DNA of 34,458 nt from a virus. The stretch lies in IMG/VR virus record IMGVR_UViG_3300045999_005286, positions 1-34,458 of that record, one strand, 5' to 3'. Shown one piece after another: positions 1 through 7,244 of the stretch. The translations under genes were made by a program, and so were the position numbers. The first letter of the stretch is position 1, and each line of letters begins with the position of its first letter. The notes beneath the pieces were generated by a model. That model did not search any database. It saw only the letters and a list, made by a program, of their open reading frames with translations, and was not told the DNA's origin.

Positions 1-91
1 AAGTAAAAGGAATCTGATTAATGAAGTACATCAAAACAATTTGTTTTCCGCGATTGTACCAGACATATGCGGCATCAATTCTGTACTTCAT
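1..91 (-). CDS. Partial hypothetical protein (N-terminus only)
   Basis: An open frame starts at ATG 91-89 and runs off the left edge of the window with no stop, giving the first 30 residues (MKYRIDAAYVWYNRGKQIVL and on). I do not recognise the product. An AGGA about 8 nt before the ATG can serve as ribosome binding site, and a CTAAATA late-promoter motif lies 25 nt upstream of the start, the same spacing seen at other late genes in this window. It follows the tRNA gene on the same strand. The visible part is rich in Tyr, Trp and Ile. Reality of the gene rests on the promoter-RBS-ATG arrangement only. Confidence 0.5.
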   Translation of the reverse strand, partial: MKYRIDAAYVWYNRGKQIVLMYFINQIPFT

Positions 92-115
92 AGGAGTTTT
101 CCTACTACTTTTGAG

Positions 116-122
116 TATTTAG
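116..122 (-). promoter_or_regulatory. Late promoter motif CTAAATA
   Basis: CTAAATA on the minus strand, 25 nt before ATG 91. This is the cyanophage version of the T4 late -10 element read by the gp55/gp33-modified host polymerase. There is no -35 box, as expected for late promoters. Confidence 0.5.
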
Positions 123-135
123 AGGATAAACCTCA

Positions 136-210
136 TAGCGGTGGCGAGATTCGAACTCGCACTGTATTGATTTTAAGTCAACTGCCTGCTGCCGGTTGGG
201 CTACACCGCC
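136..210 (-). tRNA. tRNA-Leu (anticodon UAA)
   Basis: The minus strand folds as a cloverleaf. The acceptor stem is GGCGGTG/CACCGCT (one G.U at the end). A 3-bp D stem GCC/GGC has a long loop. The anticodon stem GTTGA/TCAAT carries the loop CTTAAAA, giving anticodon UAA. The T arm is GCGAG-TTCGAAT-CTCGC. No CCA is encoded; the sequence after the discriminator A is TGAGG. UAA reads the leucine codon UUA, common in this AT-rich genome. The variable region is only about 5 nt (ACAGT), which is odd for tRNA-Leu, normally a long-variable-arm (class II) tRNA, though the 3-bp D stem is class II-like. Confidence 0.85.
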
Positions 211-211
211 A

Positions 212-235
212 TAAAAACTCAGAAGAAACTGAGTT
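212..235 (-). terminator. Rho-independent terminator
   Basis: On the minus strand AACTCAG, loop TTTCTT, CTGAGTT followed by TTTAT: a perfect 7-bp stem (216-222 with 229-235) and a short U-tract. It overlaps the last codons of the 219-398 gene and lies just before the tRNA, so it may also mark the 5' side of the tRNA transcript. Confidence 0.6.
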
Positions 236-398
236 GACTACCTGATTCTACCACATAAGTTGGAGGATGTAAACGGCAGTATTCATTAAACGTAATCTTC
301 ATTTCTTTGTTGGTAAGATTACAGTTCTTTGCTGCCGTTGGTACATTCCATTTTGCTGCGAACAGCATTTCCATTGATTCTCGTGTTTCTGGACGCAT
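219..398 (-). CDS. Small conserved-type protein, 59 aa
   Basis: A 59-residue frame starts at ATG 398 (MRPETRESMEMLFAAKWNVP) and ends at TGA 221-219 inside the terminator stem. I do not know the function. The stretch AAKWNVPTAAKNCNLTNKEM, followed by a Phe-Asn-Glu-Tyr-Cys segment, has the helix-turn-helix-like spacing of small DNA-binding proteins, but this is a weak pattern call. No good Shine-Dalgarno precedes the ATG (the upstream bases are T- and A-rich). It lies 59 nt downstream of the 458-640 gene on the same strand and probably shares the promoter at 666-694. Confidence 0.6.
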   Translation of the reverse strand: MRPETRESMEMLFAAKWNVPTAAKNCNLTNKEMKITFNEYCRLHPPTYVVESGSQLSFF

Positions 399-457
399 TT
401 TTAAAAAAGTATCGTGTGAGAATTTTTGCCGGGAATTTTTATCGACCTAAATGGAAC

Positions 458-640
458 TTAAAGTGGATTTGTGTATGAGAGGGTCTCTTCATCCACTGTA
501 GCACGAACGAAGTCTAGCACATTCATAAATTCATCTACCGTATCACAGGTCACTTGCTTTTCTGACCCTTCACTGGAGTACAGATACACTGTACGCTTTA
601 CAGGGTCCACCACGCAGCGTGAGAGGTACTCGTCTTGCAT
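458..640 (-). CDS. Small hypothetical protein, 60 aa
   Basis: Sixty residues starting MQDEYLSRCVVDPVKRTVYL. The sequence alternates charged and hydrophobic residues and looks like a small soluble alpha/beta protein: a beta-hairpin-like first half (VKRTVYLYSSEGSEKQVTCD), then a helix containing VDEFMNVLDFVRATVDE. I do not recognise a family. It is the first gene after a near-consensus sigma70 promoter at 666-694, with only about 20 nt of leader, so it is probably an early or constitutive transcript unlike the late virion genes upstream of it. The opposite-strand frame over this region is a shadow. Confidence 0.7.
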   Translation of the reverse strand: MQDEYLSRCVVDPVKRTVYLYSSEGSEKQVTCDTVDEFMNVLDFVRATVDEETLSYTNPL

Positions 641-665
641 TCGGTCGTCCGTTGATTACCCAAGT

Positions 666-694
666 ATCATAGCACGGTGGGTAGGGGGTGTCAA
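666..694 (-). promoter_or_regulatory. Sigma70 promoter TTGACA-17-TATGAT
   Basis: Minus strand: -35 TTGACA (694-689), 17-bp spacer, -10 TATGAT (671-666). The stop codon TGA of the 691-1740 gene is part of the -35 box. A 5-bp hairpin GGGGT/ACCCC surrounds the -35 but has no U-tract, so it is not a clear terminator. Confidence 0.8.
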
Positions 695-1740
695 GACCCC
701 TTTACGTCGTAGTGGTATCCAACAATAGATCTTTGTGAATTGTCTCCAGGATAATCTTCAATGGTTCCCTCATATTCGGGAATCAGTTTTTCAGTATCAA
801 TTCTCTCTGCCATAATATAGTAAAAACAATCAATTGGCATACCACCACGAGACTGAAGATATACTTTTTCATCATCCCATCTTTTTATAATTACATCTTG
901 ATGAGAACCAATTGGAGTTAAATTTACTGTGATAGATTCAACGTCAACAAGATTTTTCCAATATTCCGGCAAATCAATTTCAGTTTTGTTTTTCACTCTT
1001 CCGCGAATATAAACTGCTGCTTCTGGACCTTCTACGCAAGCGTGAGTTAATCTCCAACCTTCTTTTGTTGGGTGTGGAATATCAAAATCTTTCTTTGCCG
1101 AAAGAACATGACCACCACAAGCAGATTTTACTTCACCTGAGGCAGTAATATTTCCTTCAGCAACAATATTAGATCCAACGATTACATCTTGTCTGATAAT
1201 AATATCTTTATAAAAATCTGCATTATCTACAACAGATAATTTATCTTTAACACGAGCATATCCATAAAAGTCCACATCACCAATAAACATTGCGGCAGCT
1301 GGACCTTTAGTTTTTTCCGAATCTATTCCCTTTTTACCACACTGTTCTTCTTTTGTTTGGTGTGGCCCAGATCGTACAACTAGTGAATATGGATTTGCTA
1401 ATTTTTCCTCGTATTTTTCTGCACCAATACCTTTAACCCCACACGGATTTATTTCCCACTTATCAACAAATTCAAAATCATCGCAAACCGATGGCAAAGG
1501 AGAGTCACTGTTCTTCAGAGGACCGATCATTACGGTCGCTTCTGGTTTTGGTATTGGTGCAGTAAAGGGAGGAACTTCTTCAGGATGAAATGTTTTATCA
1601 TTTCCAAATTGAACTGGACCCTGAAGATAAGCAGAACCGTGAATACTTCTATTTTGCCTTCCTAATGCTTCTGGTTTTGATGCATCTTTGGTTACGTGAA
1701 GTTGACCGTGAATCAACTCAAAATCACTTGAACTTGACAT
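691..1740 (-). CDS. Virion structural protein, fiber/adhesin-like C-terminal domain
   Basis: 349 aa. The N-terminal 200 residues are low in recognisable motifs but carry short GxVxFxG-type beta repeats (for example AYLQGPVQFGNDKTF, MFIGDVDFYGYARV, EGNITASGEVKSA) typical of fibrous phage proteins. From about residue 217 a domain begins with KDFDIPHPTKEGWRLTHACV and continues with EGPEAAVYIRGR, LPEYW and a run ending YYIMAER. I know this domain from many phage tail-fiber and structural proteins but it has no assigned biochemical role. The gene is the last of the minus-strand tail module. Likely a receptor-contact or baseplate-decoration protein; this is inference from the domain and position. 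Confidence 0.65.
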   Translation of the reverse strand: MSSSSDFELIHGQLHVTKDASKPEALGRQNRSIHGSAYLQGPVQFGNDKTFHPEEVPPFTAPIPKPEATVMIGPLKNSDSPLPSVCDDFEFVDKWEINPCGVKGIGAEKYEEKLANPYSLVVRSGPHQTKEEQCGKKGIDSEKTKGPAAAMFIGDVDFYGYARVKDKLSVVDNADFYKDIIIRQDVIVGSNIVAEGNITASGEVKSACGGHVLSAKKDFDIPHPTKEGWRLTHACVEGPEAAVYIRGRVKNKTEIDLPEYWKNLVDVESITVNLTPIGSHQDVIIKRWDDEKVYLQSRGGMPIDCFYYIMAERIDTEKLIPEYEGTIEDYPGDNSQRSIVGYHYDVKGS

Positions 1741-1744
1741 ATGA

Positions 1745-2326
1745 TTATAATGGTAGTATTGTTGTTAAATTTTCTGCAATATCATTAAGTATTGGTATGG
1801 ATGGTAGTTTGGATGAACTCATTGATGTCATTTTTTGAAAACTACCAGCAAAAGTTTTCATAATATTTATTGCAGTCTGTTGCATCTCACCATCCGTATA
1901 CAGACTAATAGATTCATTCGAATTTACTATAAATTTTTTAGTCTCTACATTTACACTCTCATTTGATATAATATTGATAACTCCTTTGGATGGATTAGGT
2001 CCGCGAGCAATTAGATCAATGTTTTCCGCCTCCATTCTAATTCTTCCTTTTGTTTGAATTAGAATGTCACTAGACTCGGCGTTTACCCAAAATCCAACTT
2101 GATCTTTTGGAATATCATCACCACATCCAACTTGATATCTACCTCTACAACGCTGAGTCATCCAACGTTTTCTTGGTTCAGTTTGATCGATAGCAATGTA
2201 CTCAAGTGCTTCCTGACCTTGAATCATCACTGATGACTTAACTTGGTCTGGATGTATATGACCGAATGAGATCATCCCATCCTTTGTACCTGTTCTTTTT
2301 GTTTCGTAATTTTTAGATTTAGTCAT
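1745..2326 (-). CDS. Baseplate/structural protein with gp5/VgrG-like beta-helix character
   Basis: 193 aa. The N-terminal half is polar (FGHIHPDQVKSSVMIQGQEA and a Cys/Arg-rich stretch RCRGRYQVGCGDD). From about residue 85 the sequence repeats short strands (DILIQTKGRIRMEAENIDLI, then VINIISNESVNVETKKFIVN, then ISLYTD), the hallmark of the triangular beta-helix at the C-terminus of T4 gp5 and VgrG spikes. The C-terminal 40 residues (IMKTFAGSFQKM onward) look alpha-helical. The start codon overlaps the upstream gene's stop by 4 nt. It may supply the spike helix missing from the short gp5 homologue at 4977-5669, but that is inference. Confidence 0.6.
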   Translation of the reverse strand: MTKSKNYETKRTGTKDGMISFGHIHPDQVKSSVMIQGQEALEYIAIDQTEPRKRWMTQRCRGRYQVGCGDDIPKDQVGFWVNAESSDILIQTKGRIRMEAENIDLIARGPNPSKGVINIISNESVNVETKKFIVNSNESISLYTDGEMQQTAINIMKTFAGSFQKMTSMSSSKLPSIPILNDIAENLTTILPL

Positions 2327-3966
2327 CTTGGAACTCTATCAAACTCTGTTTTGGGGGGAATTTTTCCTACACAATCAACCACACTAATCAATGGAACTTC
2401 GGGTGGGATATCAAATAATGCCTGTTCGTCAGTAATTGGCGTTGCACTTAATACAGGATATAACTTAGCATTATAACCTGTTTGTGATTCGATTACAATC
2501 TCCGGAAGATCTGTATATCCACATCCTTTAGAAATAACTTTAACTGCGACGATTTCTCCTCTTTCATTTATTTCCAATTCAACTAAAGTTCCATTATCAG
2601 GAACAACTCTTACAGTATCACCTGGGACATATCCAAATCCACCATCTTCAACATAGATATCATCCAAACACATCAATACTTTATAAGTTGTTCCTCCAGG
2701 AGGAAGAGGGGGTTGCCCTGGTGGCAGAGGGGGTTGAGGTGTAGGTGGAACAGGTGCAGGTGGAATAGGAGGAGTTGGTGGAGGAGCAATTGGTGACTTA
2801 TAAATTACAGTAACTCTCTCTATCGTAGTTCCTCCTGCTCCAACAGCAGTTAATGTATATGTTGTTGTCTCTCCTATAGTAAGAATTTTCTTTCCATTTT
2901 TATCGACATTACCAATTCCCTGATTAATTGTAACTGTATTTGCATTACTTGTTTGCCACTCCAATTCAAATTCTTCACCATCATTTACTTCATACTTTGA
3001 TGATACAAAAATTACAGATGGTGCTTTTGTTGGATCAGGAACTGGAGGTTCTGGAGGTGGTGCTGGTATTAATGAAATCGTAACCTTTGCCGTCTTGGAT
3101 CCGCCAGGACCAATTGCAGTAAGTGTATATGTCTTTGTATTTTTTATTGTTACTCTTTGAGATCCTATTAAAGATAGATTATTACCAATTTCAGTAATAC
3201 TCACTGTTGTAACATTTTCAGTCGCCCAAAATAATGTTATTTCTTCTTGAGAATTAATTAAATATTTTGATGCCGTAAAGGTTACAATCGGAAGAAGTGG
3301 TGATGGATCATTAGGATCTGGTGCTGGATCAGTGACTCTTCCATTTCCACCTTTACTTCCATCTGGTGCAGGAAGATATCCATCTCCGGGGGCAGTAATT
3401 ACAATATCCTTTACTTCCAGTCCACCTTTTGTTCCACTCTTTCTTCCTGGATCTTTATTTCCATCGTAAGGTTTTGTTCTTACAAGAAGTTTTCCACCAG
3501 ACCCATTTCCACATTCGTCAATTAGCTGAGCGAATGGTGGTTTCAGATAATTAAATCCTGGGTTTAAAATATCAAAACCTATAATTGAATTTGTATTAGG
3601 ACTTACGATAGCATTTGCTAATGCACCCATTCCCATACCCCCAAAGAACTGAACTTTTGGAGGTCCACAAAGTTGAGGATTTGTCGGGCACGGAGGTGGA
3701 CTAGTTGGGAGAAGGTCGTTCAATTTTAAAGAATTGACTTCTTTTATCAACAGTTCTCTTTGATACCCATCACCATCTTGATAATAAAAAAGTTGATTTG
3801 GATCTAATGAGGCAATACAATTTGCTTCACTTCTAGTTATATCATTAATCCTAGTGCCATCTTTATCATAAAAAGAAAGACGAAAGGGATCGTTAGGTCT
3901 TCCTTCAAAAACCTTTCTTTTTTTATTAGTTCTGTTTACGCAAGAGTCTCTATATTGATCTGCCAT
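2323..3966 (-). CDS. Virion structural protein with two Ig-like domains and proline-rich linker
   Basis: 547 aa. After an N-terminal region of about 220 residues with glycine-rich turns, two homologous Ig-like (PKD/Big-type) domains follow at about 225-305 and 318-395. Each has an SKYxxNxxEExxLxW start and a YTLTAxGxGG end. A proline-rich linker at about 396-430 (repeats of PPxPP) joins them to a C-terminal beta domain (VYVEDGGFGYVPGDTVRVV-like segment; read as IYVEDGGFGYVPGDTV). Ig-like domains on phage virions usually bind cell-surface carbohydrate weakly or decorate the particle. The gene sits between baseplate genes. No catalytic motif is visible. Function beyond a structural role is unknown. 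Confidence 0.65.
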   Translation of the reverse strand: MADQYRDSCVNRTNKKRKVFEGRPNDPFRLSFYDKDGTRINDITRSEANCIASLDPNQLFYYQDGDGYQRELLIKEVNSLKLNDLLPTSPPPCPTNPQLCGPPKVQFFGGMGMGALANAIVSPNTNSIIGFDILNPGFNYLKPPFAQLIDECGNGSGGKLLVRTKPYDGNKDPGRKSGTKGGLEVKDIVITAPGDGYLPAPDGSKGGNGRVTDPAPDPNDPSPLLPIVTFTASKYLINSQEEITLFWATENVTTVSITEIGNNLSLIGSQRVTIKNTKTYTLTAIGPGGSKTAKVTISLIPAPPPEPPVPDPTKAPSVIFVSSKYEVNDGEEFELEWQTSNANTVTINQGIGNVDKNGKKILTIGETTTYTLTAVGAGGTTIERVTVIYKSPIAPPPTPPIPPAPVPPTPQPPLPPGQPPLPPGGTTYKVLMCLDDIYVEDGGFGYVPGDTVRVVPDNGTLVELEINERGEIVAVKVISKGCGYTDLPEIVIESQTGYNAKLYPVLSATPITDEQALFDIPPEVPLISVVDCVGKIPPKTEFDRVPR

Positions 3967-3971
3967 TTTAC

Positions 3972-4973
3972 TTATGATAATTCAAAAGAAAGACCGCCGA
4001 CATTTTTACCATCAAGTAAATCTTGAGCCTCTTGACTTGTTCCAAATTCAGCATCAATTTCATTTCCAGTAACTGTGCCATAATTTACCGTTCCGGAATT
4101 ATCCCCATTCGTCATTCCTTCTGCATATTTGGTTCCAGATGCCAATGCATTTTCTCCTCTCAAGAAGTTCTCTCCCTGACTTAATGTTCCACCTCTATCT
4201 ATCTCAAATACAATAGGACAAGATTTATCCTCATCGCACTTGAAAAAACTTAAAATACCAGTTACGAAATCAATTGCATTAAACAAACTATCTGCTAGAT
4301 TTGTAATTGCTCCAACTGCGCTTCCCAAAAGAGCGTTAATAGCGTTTATTGCATCTGAAATAGGACCAAGTATTTTCCTTAATAGTTGATCTATAAAATC
4401 TTCAACAAGACATAATGGCCCATTAACATACTTATCAATCAAATCCAACAGAAGAGATCCAACAGTTTTTGCTAATGCCCTAACAATTTTAGCAAAAGCA
4501 CAAGATAACCCATTAATGCCTTTATTCAATTTATCAATAAAAGAAGGCATCTCCCCAGGAAATAAAAATGGGAGAAGTTTTTTTGCTCTATTCTGAATTT
4601 CAGTTAAAACCCACCCACGAACTCTTCCCAAAATATTCTTAACATACCCAGCAATATCTCCAGTTGCAATACTTAGAACCTTTTTAATTGTTTTTCCTGG
4701 TTCAACGTCTTCATTAATTAAGGCATCGACGGCAGAATTGATATTCGAAAATCTTTTAATTGTAGATATTGCATTTTGAAGATTTTTTATAACTCTCTGT
4801 ATCCCTTTGACATCACTATTATCTTGTTGGCAAGAACTTGCTACTCCATAAACTAATTTAAAATCAGCTTCTTGAAGTGCTGCGGAAAAATTTACCTTTT
4901 GGTTTCCAATTGTATGAGATTTATCTATCGGAGATTGATTTGGAAATCTCCTCTCTGCTGGTGCTACTCCCAT
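3972..4973 (-). CDS. Virion structural protein, largely alpha-helical
   Basis: 333 aa. The middle (residues about 60-240) is strongly helical and amphipathic, with several hydrophobic stretches (such as VGSLLLDLIDKYVNGPLCLV and AINALLGSAVGAITNLADSL) that could be membrane-active or coiled. The last 80 residues are Gly/Asn/Thr-rich and polar (GENFLRGENALASGTKYAEG). It follows the gp5-like gene by 3 nt and precedes the Ig-domain protein, so it is almost certainly part of the baseplate or its associated proteins. I do not recognise a T4 counterpart. The central hydrophobic helices would fit a protein released or inserted at the membrane during infection, but this is speculation. Confidence 0.6.
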   Translation of the reverse strand: MGVAPAERRFPNQSPIDKSHTIGNQKVNFSAALQEADFKLVYGVASSCQQDNSDVKGIQRVIKNLQNAISTIKRFSNINSAVDALINEDVEPGKTIKKVLSIATGDIAGYVKNILGRVRGWVLTEIQNRAKKLLPFLFPGEMPSFIDKLNKGINGLSCAFAKIVRALAKTVGSLLLDLIDKYVNGPLCLVEDFIDQLLRKILGPISDAINAINALLGSAVGAITNLADSLFNAIDFVTGILSFFKCDEDKSCPIVFEIDRGGTLSQGENFLRGENALASGTKYAEGMTNGDNSGTVNYGTVTGNEIDAEFGTSQEAQDLLDGKNVGGLSFELS

Positions 4974-4976
4974 AAT

Positions 4977-5669
4977 TTACTGCGGTAAAGTTCCATTCTC
5001 TATTATGTATCTTTCTTTTTCTATTTCTGCACGAATTTCTGGATCAGTAACGATATCCCCAACTTGATTTCCTTCTAATTGTTCTCTCGCTGCGGTTCTT
5101 TGTCTCAACTCATCCAATGTATATGGAAAAGACTGCGCGACCTTATATTCCGTGCTTGCGATTGGATTTCTTTGTGGTTTGATAGTCCAAATCAAATAAT
5201 CAGGGATGTATGCTGCAAGTTGTGGTGTTGTTCCACTATAAGTATCATTAAAAAGTTGAAGTCCGCCTATGTCACCTTTTGGTTGTTTCTTTGGCGCATC
5301 ATTATTTGAATTAATAAATACGCCTGTGATATAGGGTTCCTGACCTGCTGGACCATCCGCCCAATATCCAGTTACTAATGAACCAGCAGATAATACTGGG
5401 GTATCTATAAATCCACCGAGACCAGATCCTGCAGTTACTGGAAGGACCACATTTGCCATAGGCAACTGTTCGTCGGGAAGGTCATCTGTATTCGGGGAAT
5501 GAAATCCACAATACCTAATTCTATATCTATATCCCCAACCCCTTTGATCTTTTGGATCAAAGTGGGCGGATTCAATATTGTCTTGCCAAGATACACTGGA
5601 AACTACTCTTCCCCACCACGATGAAGATACTGCATTTAATAAATCAAAGTTTCCAGAATATTCTCTCAT
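4977..5669 (-). CDS. gp5: Baseplate hub protein gp5, OB-fold type, no lysozyme domain
   Basis: 230 aa. Residues about 15-120 match the N-terminal OB-fold of T4 gp5: WWGRVVSSVSWQDN, a YRIRYCGFHSP strand, DLPDEQLPMANVVLPVTAGS, and GSLVTGYWADGPAGQEPYIT with the typical hydrophobic pattern before the end of the OB domain. T4 gp5 is about 575 aa and continues with a lysozyme and a beta-helix; neither is here. The C-terminal 90 residues are polar and helical. It starts in a TAATG overlap with the 71-aa gene upstream. Likely plugs the hub under the tail tube; peptidoglycan-degrading activity seems to have moved to the 7245-10364 protein. Confidence 0.75.
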   Translation of the reverse strand: MREYSGNFDLLNAVSSSWWGRVVSSVSWQDNIESAHFDPKDQRGWGYRYRIRYCGFHSPNTDDLPDEQLPMANVVLPVTAGSGLGGFIDTPVLSAGSLVTGYWADGPAGQEPYITGVFINSNNDAPKKQPKGDIGGLQLFNDTYSGTTPQLAAYIPDYLIWTIKPQRNPIASTEYKVAQSFPYTLDELRQRTAAREQLEGNQVGDIVTDPEIRAEIEKERYIIENGTLPQ

Positions 5670-5884
5670 TAGTCCTCATATACTCTACATTCTAAAGCAT
5701 CTGGATTTTCATCACAATACATTTCAAAACCAGTAGGATCGTGATCGGTATCTGGATGATTTGCCTGATACTTCTCAAGATGTTCTACCTCATCTTCTAG
5801 ATGACGACGACGTTGACCGCTAGTAGTTGGATTATCCAATTCGTCACGGTCATCATTAATATGTTGCTGAAGTGTTCTGTCCAT
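5669..5884 (-). CDS. Small conserved cyanophage protein, 71 aa
   Basis: 71 aa, strongly polar and acidic: an N-terminal helix (MDRTLQQHINDDRDELDNP), a helix RRRHLEDEVEHLEKYQANHP, then a short Cys-containing tail (CDENPDALECRVYED). This type of protein is found next to gp5 in cyanomyoviruses; its role is unknown, possibly a hub chaperone or small virion component. A late-promoter motif lies about 24 nt before the start, within the end of the upstream hub gene, suggesting a late restart of transcription here. Confidence 0.7.
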   Translation of the reverse strand: MDRTLQQHINDDRDELDNPTTSGQRRRHLEDEVEHLEKYQANHPDTDHDPTGFEMYCDENPDALECRVYED

Positions 5885-5907
5885 ATGAACACACGATTAA
5901 TTGATAC

Positions 5908-5915
5908 TATTTATC
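5908..5915 (-). promoter_or_regulatory. Late promoter motif GATAAATA
   Basis: GATAAATA on the minus strand overlapping the end of the hub gene, 24 nt before ATG 5884. One mismatch to the T4 late element TATAAATA. Confidence 0.4.
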
Positions 5916-7242
5916 ACATTTTAGCGGGTTTTCTTCCAATAGATTCTCTAACTAGATTCATCCTAGTATAACAACTATTTTTTGTTAAGTGATGACAAAC
6001 ATCAACAATCATATAAACGCCACTCTTCTTTTGACTTACTAAAGTATTTTTCTTATCAGAAATCTCTGGAAAATCACAATGAATTATATCACCAGCTCTC
6101 AAACTCATATCTCCCGCAATCGCTATAGAAAGTTTAATTGAAAAGAGATTGTTATATCTCATATAAGACTGTCTCAGAATTTCATCATTATTAAAATTAT
6201 TATACGTTGATTTTTGTAATTGCTCCTTTAAATCTTTTCCTACAGCAAGAATTCCAGTATCATCCCATTTGTAGGATCTCTTAGTTATTTGTTCTTGTAT
6301 CTTTAAATCTGCAGCGATTAATGGCTGCTCTTTTCCTCCGGTATTAGTTTCAAAAAACTGACTTGAAGATGAAAATGAATTTTTTCTAAATGCACTTTCA
6401 TAAAAATTTCCAACATTTATTTCAGAGGTTGTCTGAGACCCAGTAATTAGATCATTTAATAAATTTGATGTGCTTTCAAAATGATGTGTCAAAATTTTTC
6501 CGTCATATCCATCAGGAACTTCTCCGATTGTATTGCTAAGAATATATTTTTTCTTTGCATCCCTATCAAAAAGTTTATCGATTGATTTAAAACAGAATCC
6601 ATCATAAGTTTCGTAAAAGAAAAATCCAGCAAGATTTGTCTTTGCATCTTGCATATCAGGAACTGACTTTGGACCTAACCAAGCGCATTTATAAAAAGGT
6701 TTTTCTATATTACCAATAAAACTCAAACTATTCAATGTAGCGTCAATATCAAGTTTTTTTGGAGTTTTTAAATTTTCTTTTAATATTTTCTCTACAGAAT
6801 CAGATACCTTTCCATCAAATCTTTGTTTAATTCTATTTGATTCCAACTCATTATCTATTACTTCTTTTGAAAATAAATCCAAAGTGAATGTCATTTTATT
6901 AGTGCCTTCATCAATACTATGAACTTCTTGAATTCTTAGTTGTTTATCATCAATAAAATCCAAATTGAAATTATTTCCATCTCTTATTTTTAAATGTACT
7001 TTTTCTCCTCGCGTTAAATTGATATCATCACTCTCAACTGCAGCAGACCCAGAACCAGATGAACGAAATCCAGTATCGGAAAAAGTTGCCGTTGCTCTTA
7101 TTGTATTATCTAAAATACTTTCATAATAATTTAATTGAATGCAACCCGATGCCACATCAACTGGTTCGTTGTAATTTGAATAAATCTCAAATGAACTGAT
7201 CTGACCTTCACCAGCCTGGGCGGCACGGTTTGCTGCTGGCAT
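5914..7242 (-). CDS. Baseplate hub protein, gp27-like
   Basis: 442 aa. No enzymatic motif. The composition and layout (beta-rich N-terminal third with VHLKIRDGNNFNLDF and RIQEVHSIDEGTNKMTFTLD; middle FFYETYDGFCFKSIDKLFD; C-terminal SIAIAGDMSLRAGDIIHCDF and GVYMIVDVCHH) agree with hub proteins of the T4 gp27/Mu gp44/VgrG-gp27 fold, in which the C-terminal strand sequence (RAGD...YMIVDVCHHL) closes the second barrel. Its place between the tape-measure-type genes and gp5 is the position expected for the trimeric hub that connects tail tube to gp5 spike. The gp27 assignment is inferred from pattern and position, not from strong sequence identity. Confidence 0.6.
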   Translation of the reverse strand: MPAANRAAQAGEGQISSFEIYSNYNEPVDVASGCIQLNYYESILDNTIRATATFSDTGFRSSGSGSAAVESDDINLTRGEKVHLKIRDGNNFNLDFIDDKQLRIQEVHSIDEGTNKMTFTLDLFSKEVIDNELESNRIKQRFDGKVSDSVEKILKENLKTPKKLDIDATLNSLSFIGNIEKPFYKCAWLGPKSVPDMQDAKTNLAGFFFYETYDGFCFKSIDKLFDRDAKKKYILSNTIGEVPDGYDGKILTHHFESTSNLLNDLITGSQTTSEINVGNFYESAFRKNSFSSSSQFFETNTGGKEQPLIAADLKIQEQITKRSYKWDDTGILAVGKDLKEQLQKSTYNNFNNDEILRQSYMRYNNLFSIKLSIAIAGDMSLRAGDIIHCDFPEISDKKNTLVSQKKSGVYMIVDVCHHLTKNSCYTRMNLVRESIGRKPAKM

Positions 7243-7244
7243 TT

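Noticed and set aside
682-703. Terminator at the end of the 691-1740 gene
   Set aside because: Only a 5-bp hairpin with no U-tract; kept only as part of the promoter description.
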